The notes beneath the pieces are model-generated. The model saw only the letters and a program-made list of their open reading frames with translations. It ran no database searches and had not been told where the DNA came from. Of a DNA stretch of 64,000 nucleotides, positions 58,553 to 64,000 are shown piece after piece; positions within the stretch are counted from its first letter, which is position 1, and every line of letters starts with the position of its first letter. This stretch comes from Blattamonas nauphoetae. Its lineage: Eukaryota; Preaxostyla; Oxymonadida. Location of the stretch: assembly GCA_033064195.1 (NCBI GenBank), contig JARBJD010000368.1, forward strand, positions 1-64,000, written 5' to 3'. The position numbers were made by a program, and so were the translations under genes.

Positions 58553-60878
58553 TCATTTTAGAAGAGAAAGATGTTGAAAGAAGATTTCCATTGTTTCCAT
58601 CGTTTGTTTGGATAATTCTGTTGTTGATTTGAGTAAGTTTTGTTCAACCACATCATTCTGGACATACAGGGTGGCCCAGAAGTAGTCTAACCCTATGGGT
58701 CGATCACTTCTCGTCGAACAAATTCCGTTGACACCAATCGTCTTTCTCCTCACTACAATGCTTCTTAATTTCACTTCTTTTCTTTTCACCACTGTTTCGT
58801 TGATCAACAATCCTTGTCCGCTCAAGAAAGGAGTGTTCAAAAAACGGAGTCAGTCCCGTTTCATGAGATCCATCGAGACTACAGTCGAGGAAGCACTTGT
58901 GAAATGAAAAGAAGGGAAATTTTGAAGCATAGGAAAGAAGAGAAAGACGATTGGGGTCAATTGCGCAAGATCGAAGAAAAGTGATCGACCCATACGGTTA
59001 GACTACTTCTGGGCCACCCTGTAGTTGAATATGATGCTCGGATCGGAGGCATTCAAAATGAATGAAATAAGAATCTCGAAAAAAATGCTGAGACAAGTGT
59101 CTGCATTTCGATGGGTACGTCGATACCATTTGAAAGCGAAGATAGCTGCGAGAACTTGGCTCTTCTCGATTTCGGTGTAGATTGGCACGCTCCGGTGGAG
59201 GAACAATCCATGAACGATCAACAAGTCCGGATAAAATGATGTCGATGTGTCGTCAACGAGCCGATCAGAGACAAATTGCAGAAACTTCTGAGGTGAATGT
59301 GGTCCGGGGATTGTTTCGTTCAGTATTCTCAGTGAATGCGGTTCAGTGATTCCTGATATATTCGTCAGACAGAGCGCGATATTGTGATAAATTTCGTTCA
59401 TATGCTTCGGAAATATGTTCGAAAGTTTCATTTTATCGTTATATTGGGAAGCGAGCAATGAAACAGACATTTTCTGTTTTTCATCAGTTGTTAGTACATC
59501 GCAATCAAGTGATGTAATGATTTCCAGTGTTCTCTTCCACAAAGTACCAGGGTTTCCTTTTGAAACTTCTGCCTTTGTCACTGTGAGGAGAGAAAAGTCG
59601 TGGGACAGGTCATCATGTTGAATTGTCTGAACAACACGAATACATTCTCCGAGTGCGGAGGCAAGACCAGCATTGAGGTATAAATCAGCCACATCAGCTC
59701 CTCCAGGAAGGGCTGTGCCAATCACATGTAAAATATTCCTTGCGATAAAGAAATAGTTGTTGAGCTCGGTAACAATCCTTTTCCTGAGAATCTCTTCATC
59801 AGGCTCTCCTGAGAAAGATTGTATGGCCAGCACTTTCTTCTGGTTCAGATTGATCTGGCGTTTCGTCTGAGCTTGGTTCAAGACGGTATAAGCATGATAT
59901 CCACTTGAAAGGCCCTCACATGCATACGACAAAAGCGAAACTGCAAGCTGTGGAAATGATTGGATACATGGAGGGAAGAATGGCGGCATTGGTGTTCGGT
60001 AGATAACCGAGGAAAGGTCTTGAAGAAGCACATGATCTGAAAAAAGAAGATCCACAGCACTATCAATGTCCATAGAACAGCCTGATACAAACACCATAAA
60101 GATAAAAGTCGCTACGTTGGCTGTGATGGGAGTGTGAGTGATGGTGGCGAGACGTCTGATTGTTCTGAGGATGTGGTAATAGCTGTTTTGATGACCTGGT
60201 ATGCTCATTGTCGTGAGCGGAAATTGCAATCCTGAGGTATCCGCGATGAGGTTAAGAGACCGTAAATGCCATGCAGGTTGTTGTGTTACATTGTTGGAGA
60301 ATTGGATCATCGCTGGAGTGAACACCTCAAATATCCCCAGTTGCACAATATTTTCAATATATTCATTCTGATCATGGTCAATGACGGTAAAATTGTCAAG
60401 GAACCACCATGCCTGAATCATAAGAGAGATGGGGTTGAGACAAACCATTTCCATCACGCATAGCGAACTGCTCTGAGCGAATCCAAAAATAGTTTGAAGG
60501 ATATTGTCATCAAAAGAGTGGTGTACTTCATGTGTAGGTAATGCGACTGACAATTAAGAATATCATTGGAGAGAAGGAGTAGTACTCATACCAATATCTG
60601 AGAATATCCAGAGAATAAGATACTATTCCCAATATATTGAAAAAATAAATCATACGATGACTCTTTCATCTTGTGAACTCATCAGTAGTTGTGAGAGGAG
60701 TGGGATCGTATTGTGTTGAAGGAGTCTTCTCCGGTTGTCATCAGTACCTGCTCAGGAGCATACTGTGAGAAATAAATCATGAAATACCTGTCAAATGATG
60801 AAGTGCAACGAGGAGATCTGTAATGTCGGTTCGTTGTTCTTGCCTTAGAGCGACATGAAGTGCATCTAAATTCATCAT
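58553..60878 (-). CDS. Host helical-repeat protein, four exons, split by a MITE
   Basis: Exons: 60,878-60,788, 60,747-60,656, 60,622-60,592, and 60,546 to the MITE. Splicing out introns of 40, 33 and 45 nt gives one continuous frame: LLVALHHLTGTDDNRRRLLQ, then QDERVIYLILWIFSDIV and ALPTHEVHHSFDDNILQTI. The protein is all-helical with ARM-like repeats (about 600 residues) and no recognised family. The start at 60,878 (MMNLDALHVAL) is the first Met of exon 1; an upstream exon cannot be excluded. Near the 3' end a 355-bp MITE interrupts it. Read through, the frame ends in the MITE as IFNYRVAQK. Beyond the MITE the original frame resumes (VQNDVVEQNLLKS) and stops at 58,553. Removing the MITE and one TA restores the frame exactly. 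Confidence 0.75.
58667..59021. mobile_element. Tc1/mariner-like MITE (355 bp, TA target duplication)
   Basis: Ends CAGGGTGGCCCAGAAGTAGT in inverted orientation, about 50 bp with about 3 mismatches, flanked by TA on both sides (58,665-58,666 and 59,022-59,023). The CAGGGTG start and TA duplication are typical of Tc1/mariner elements. It encodes no transposase. It is inserted in the last exon of the neighbouring host gene. Confidence 0.88.
60547..60591 (-). other. 45-nt intron (third)
   Basis: GTATGAGTAC...TAATTGTCAG on the minus strand. Its removal joins ...FSDI to VALPTHEV in frame (one plus two nucleotides of a codon). Confidence 0.7.
60623..60655 (-). other. 33-nt intron (second)
   Basis: GTATGATTTATTTTTTC...GGGAATAG on the minus strand, phase 0 between ERVI and YLILW. 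The donor is the same GTATGATTT as in the intron at 45,915. Confidence 0.7.
60748..60787 (-). other. 40-nt intron (first)
   Basis: GTATTTCATG...CTGAGCAG on the minus strand, between HHLT and GTDDNRRR. An internal alternative AG (CTCACAG) would put a stop in frame, which supports the downstream acceptor. Confidence 0.65.
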
Positions 60879-63134
60879 CTGGAAAACTGAAATTTGCCGA
60901 TAAAAATGGACAGCAATACTTGGTGATTGTGAACTTGGCTGATCTTGTAACTTGGAGATGTCACAAGCAGCTCTCCTGTTACGGCGGAGTACGATTGGAG
61001 GACTGTCGAGGAGTTGGTCTTGTTCAGAGTCATTTTGAGGAGACTCAAAATGCTCCAGAAAGCGAGCAATTCTCATTTGATGCATAAGTTTTGATCGGCC
61101 CCAAAATCATGATTATGTCGTTCTGTTGGATCTTCAAACCAGATTCAAATGAGCAGCACTGCCTCACGTACTTGACAAGAGTAGGGGTGGGCAGCGGTCG
61201 GTCCGACTGCTCGTCGACCGACCGACTGCTTTTTTTGAGGCGACCAACCCAATTTCCCACAATAATGTTTATCGTTTAATTGAGAACGTCTGAAAAAAAC
61301 AAGTTACAGAACAATGAAGAGATAACAGTGTGTGGGATGACAAGATTAATAATCAATCGGAGGTTGGTACATGAAAATGGAGATGTCATTCAATTCCTCG
61401 TGTTCCCTCTGCTCTTACTCTCCATCTGGGAGCAGCCACGTGCAGCATCGTGTGCCGGAGAGTTGTTCCTTCAAATTGACTGCAGGAAAGGAGGAATCCG
61501 AGAGTCAAAGAGACTTTGGATTTCGTCTGCTCCTTTTTTTCTCACCGAAGGAGTCTCATACAATCTCGTTCAAGTCCACTTTGTATTCTGATAGTCCCCT
61601 CATCAGGCCGTACATGTTCATCAGGCCGTACAACAACGATTTCTTGCTAATTTATATTTTTTTCATTTCATTACTCGAGTTATTGGTATGATGTGACTTT
61701 TTTGATGATTTATTTGGATCAATGGGTTCATTTTCAAATCAAATGCTGAATGCACAAACATCGACAATCTCAGAGTTTGTTTGGCGCATCAACATTGAGT
61801 TTCAAGACCTCCCTCCCCGCTAATTCAACAGATGTGTCTTTGTATGTCTGAAATTCAGCTCTCCTTCCATGTTCTCCTCTGTGAAGCTTTTACCTTGAAT
61901 ATGCCGTTTCTCATCCATTTCTCTCATATTTTAAACTTTTTTGATCCAATCTTGATTTCTAGCTGGTCCATCAATACGGAACAAGTTGCTTCCAATCATC
62001 AGTTCACAACCCATCTTTCAAACCTCTTCATGTCTCTGATCCAACCCCTCCCGACATGGTTCCGACGTCAATCCACCGCACACCCTCACCTTTTTCATCC
62101 ACTCCATCGAGACTTCGTAGGATGGACGTGCAAAACGTCGACTTCCTTGTGCTTCGGATCTGGAGGCTCTGTGGAAGGACTCGATCTTGTCGCCCTTGAA
62201 TCCAGATTCTGCTACTATTCCACCTCTAACCACGGACAACACGTTCGATCTCTGCGGCGGAGAGCACAGCGGGAAAATCGTTGGTCACTTGATCAAAATG
62301 TCACTCAACTCCCCACCCCAACATGCACACTCCTCTCCGAATCCATAGACGGTAATTTCACACCCTGTTTCAACCCTTCTGAAATTTATCTCATCTTAAC
62401 TGGTATTTTGACGTCAATTTCTGTCTTTGGCTATCTTGTTTTTTAAACTATCTTCTGGTTGATCCCTTTCCCAGTGTAACATTTCAAGATTTTATAGTTG
62501 GCTTCAATCTCAGTTTATTCACAAAGAGACATAAGAGGTGGAAAAAAAAATGAATGGATTGATCGATGGATAACTTTGCGTAGAAGTGAAAAATGTGTGG
62601 TTTGATATCTGTTTCATCACGTATGTGATTCGATAGTTCTTCTCTAGCCTTGGTACGACTTGATGAACAAGTCCGGCTTGATTTGGTAACTATGATTCTG
62701 TGAGTGTACGTTGTATGTTGTGTGGATTGTCAACAAACACAATCGATCCAGTGATGTTTGTTCCACGACATGATCGAACATGGAGAGAAGAGCAAGTTAT
62801 CAGAGAAGTCAAAGTGGTATTATAGTGCCCTCAAAAACCCGCTTTTATCCATAAACCCGCGCAAAATCCAAAATGTTGATCATCATCATGAATTAATTCC
62901 TTCCATCTCATATTTTCACTTTTTAGACCTAGTTTCTTAAAATTGAATAAAAGAGAGGTTGATCAAGATCAAAAAGTGGGTCAGATTCGTGTGAAACACT
63001 TTACCGGATCTATATATCGTCGTTTGGATGACTGGTTCTGATTGTGAGACCGAACGAAGTGAAACAAAGCCCTGAATAGCCATCTCCAACACTGGCCATC
63101 TTGTCAAAACAGGATTCACAATCTTCGGAAAGTC
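60879..63134. other. Gene-poor host region with scattered coding-like fragments
   Basis: No complete gene is recognised. A hAT-like terminal sequence, AGGGGTGGGCAGCGGTCGGT, with repeated GACCGACCGACTGC lies at about 61,182-61,232; no matching second end was found. Fragmentary frames occur at 61,280-61,591 (+), 62,100-62,400 (+) and 63,239-62,937 (-, with VLTRWPVLEMAIQGF, faintly like a hAT transposase segment). None has supporting context. Confidence 0.35.
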
Positions 63135-64000
63135 TTGATCACACTTCTGCAACGTCCACTCAAACCTCGAAAAAGGAGCAGCAATTTCAGCATCAGTGTT
63201 GAGCACATCTTCCCTCTCGATCTCGTCATCGACATTCAAGAGCTACAAGCTGAGCGAGTCGAGTGAACTTAGAGGTGCGATCCATTTCTTCATCGAAACA
63301 GACAAAGCTGACTTCCTCCTCTCAAATCTCCTATTCACATCCAACGAAGCCACCAAAGCGGAAGATGTCTTCATCTCCACTCCCGACCTGTCGCTGGACA
63401 AGCTCGTTTTGACATCAGCCAAAATAAGTATCGAGTGGGAGGACAACATTGCTGACAATAGTCGCTTCCGATGCGAGTCAAGAGAAGGACACTTCACTCC
63501 CACAGAGCTCAGCAGTCATCCAAATCGACACAGAATATTCGCTGACATGTTCCGGATGGGTCAACTTCACAAGAAAGGATTTCACCTTCACTCTGAACGT
63601 GGCCTCACATTCAAGTCGCACACAAGTGGAACTCGAATCAGAGCGAATGATCTATCACTCACCACGGATGTCTTCGCTATCAACTCAGCCTAAATCGCCA
63701 TCGGATCGGTAACGCTGTCTGGCATCGAATTCACAGGCACTCCCACAACCGCCTTCATTTCTCTCCCCTCAATGTATCCATCGTTGAGATTGAGTGTGGG
63801 ATCAATCTCGTTAGATTCGTCGAATCCACTGCCACTTTCATCTCCTCCACTTACTCCTCAGCCAGCCTTGTCGACACTTCACTCGCCTCGCTCGTCCTCG
63901 CCGACACGACAGATGATGTCTCGTCGCTGACTAGCTTCTTTTCCGAGGCTCTCTTCTCGGTGAAAGCCAACACACTCTCTGAAGTTTTGTCGGATGTGAG
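63135..64000 (+). pseudogene. Beta-helix-like host surface-protein gene remnant, runs off the window
   Basis: From about 63,135 a plus-strand frame reads NVHSNLEKGAAISASVLSTS, SIDS-like strands, RGAIHFFIETDKADFLLSN, FISTPDLSLDKLVLTSAKISI. This is the repetitive strand-turn pattern of right-handed beta-helix proteins. After about 63,450 the protein-like signal moves to another frame (YSLTCSGWVNFTRKDFTFTL), and after about 63,700 again (IGSVTLSGIEFTGTPTTAF, then ECGINLVRFVESTATFI to the window end). No start is visible. The frame changes suggest a pseudogene, though unrecognised short introns or sequence errors could contribute. Confidence 0.45.

Noticed and set aside
61182-61240. hAT-type terminal sequence AGGGGTGGGCA as evidence for a whole hAT element
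   Set aside because: No second inverted end or 8-bp duplication was located, so only the single end is noted.

Overview
The window looks like nuclear DNA of a unicellular eukaryote. It carries Polinton-type elements, plain DNA transposons, and large host proteins whose genes have a few very short spliceosomal introns (33-45 nt, donor GTATG, acceptor AG). A flagellate of the metamonad kind (for example an oxymonad) would fit, but that is a low-confidence guess; nothing in the sequence names the host.

Left part (1-22,082): one Polinton-type element (element 1), with long terminal inverted repeats (TIRs). The window opens inside its left TIR. Leftward genes are an rve integrase, a protein-primed family B DNA polymerase and an A32-like packaging ATPase. 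Rightward genes are small probable virion proteins, two tandem paralogous capsid-like proteins, a 136-residue protein and, back on the minus strand, a fibre-like protein with an S74 chaperone domain. About 5 kb of unrelated DNA (10.5-15.5 kb) sits between two of the small virion genes. It holds a fold-back element and host-like coding remnants.

Middle (about 22.4-35.5 kb): a second related element (element 2), in the same orientation. It shares the subterminal repeat family and a closely similar capsid cassette, but its replication module is a primase plus SF3 helicase, not PolB. It is invaded by a decayed pogo-like transposon and by a TIR transposon carrying host-gene-like fragments. No integrase, ATPase or right TIR was found for it. 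In both elements nearly every gene starts directly after a T6-A-T5-type motif ending in TAAATG or AAATG, which looks like an element-specific promoter.

Right part (35.5-64 kb): host-like DNA. It holds a strand-asymmetric repeat tract, a helical-repeat gene (38.4-39.4 kb) and a large gene with an N-terminal P-loop (40.1-46.4 kb). The 3' half of that gene exists as two more 5'-truncated copies inside a 4.9-kb tandem duplication. A 27-bp coding minisatellite has 8, 7 and 4 units in the three copies. A four-exon helical gene at 58.6-60.9 kb is split near its 3' end by a 355-bp Tc1/mariner-like MITE whose TIR supplies a new stop codon. Beta-helix-like surface-protein remnants lie at 57.3-57.8 kb and at the right edge.

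The most interesting signals are the pair of neighbouring elements with near-identical capsid genes but different replication machinery, the tandem capsid paralogues, the start-codon-abutting promoter motif, the shared subterminal iterons, and an HNH-like zinc segment inside the PolB.
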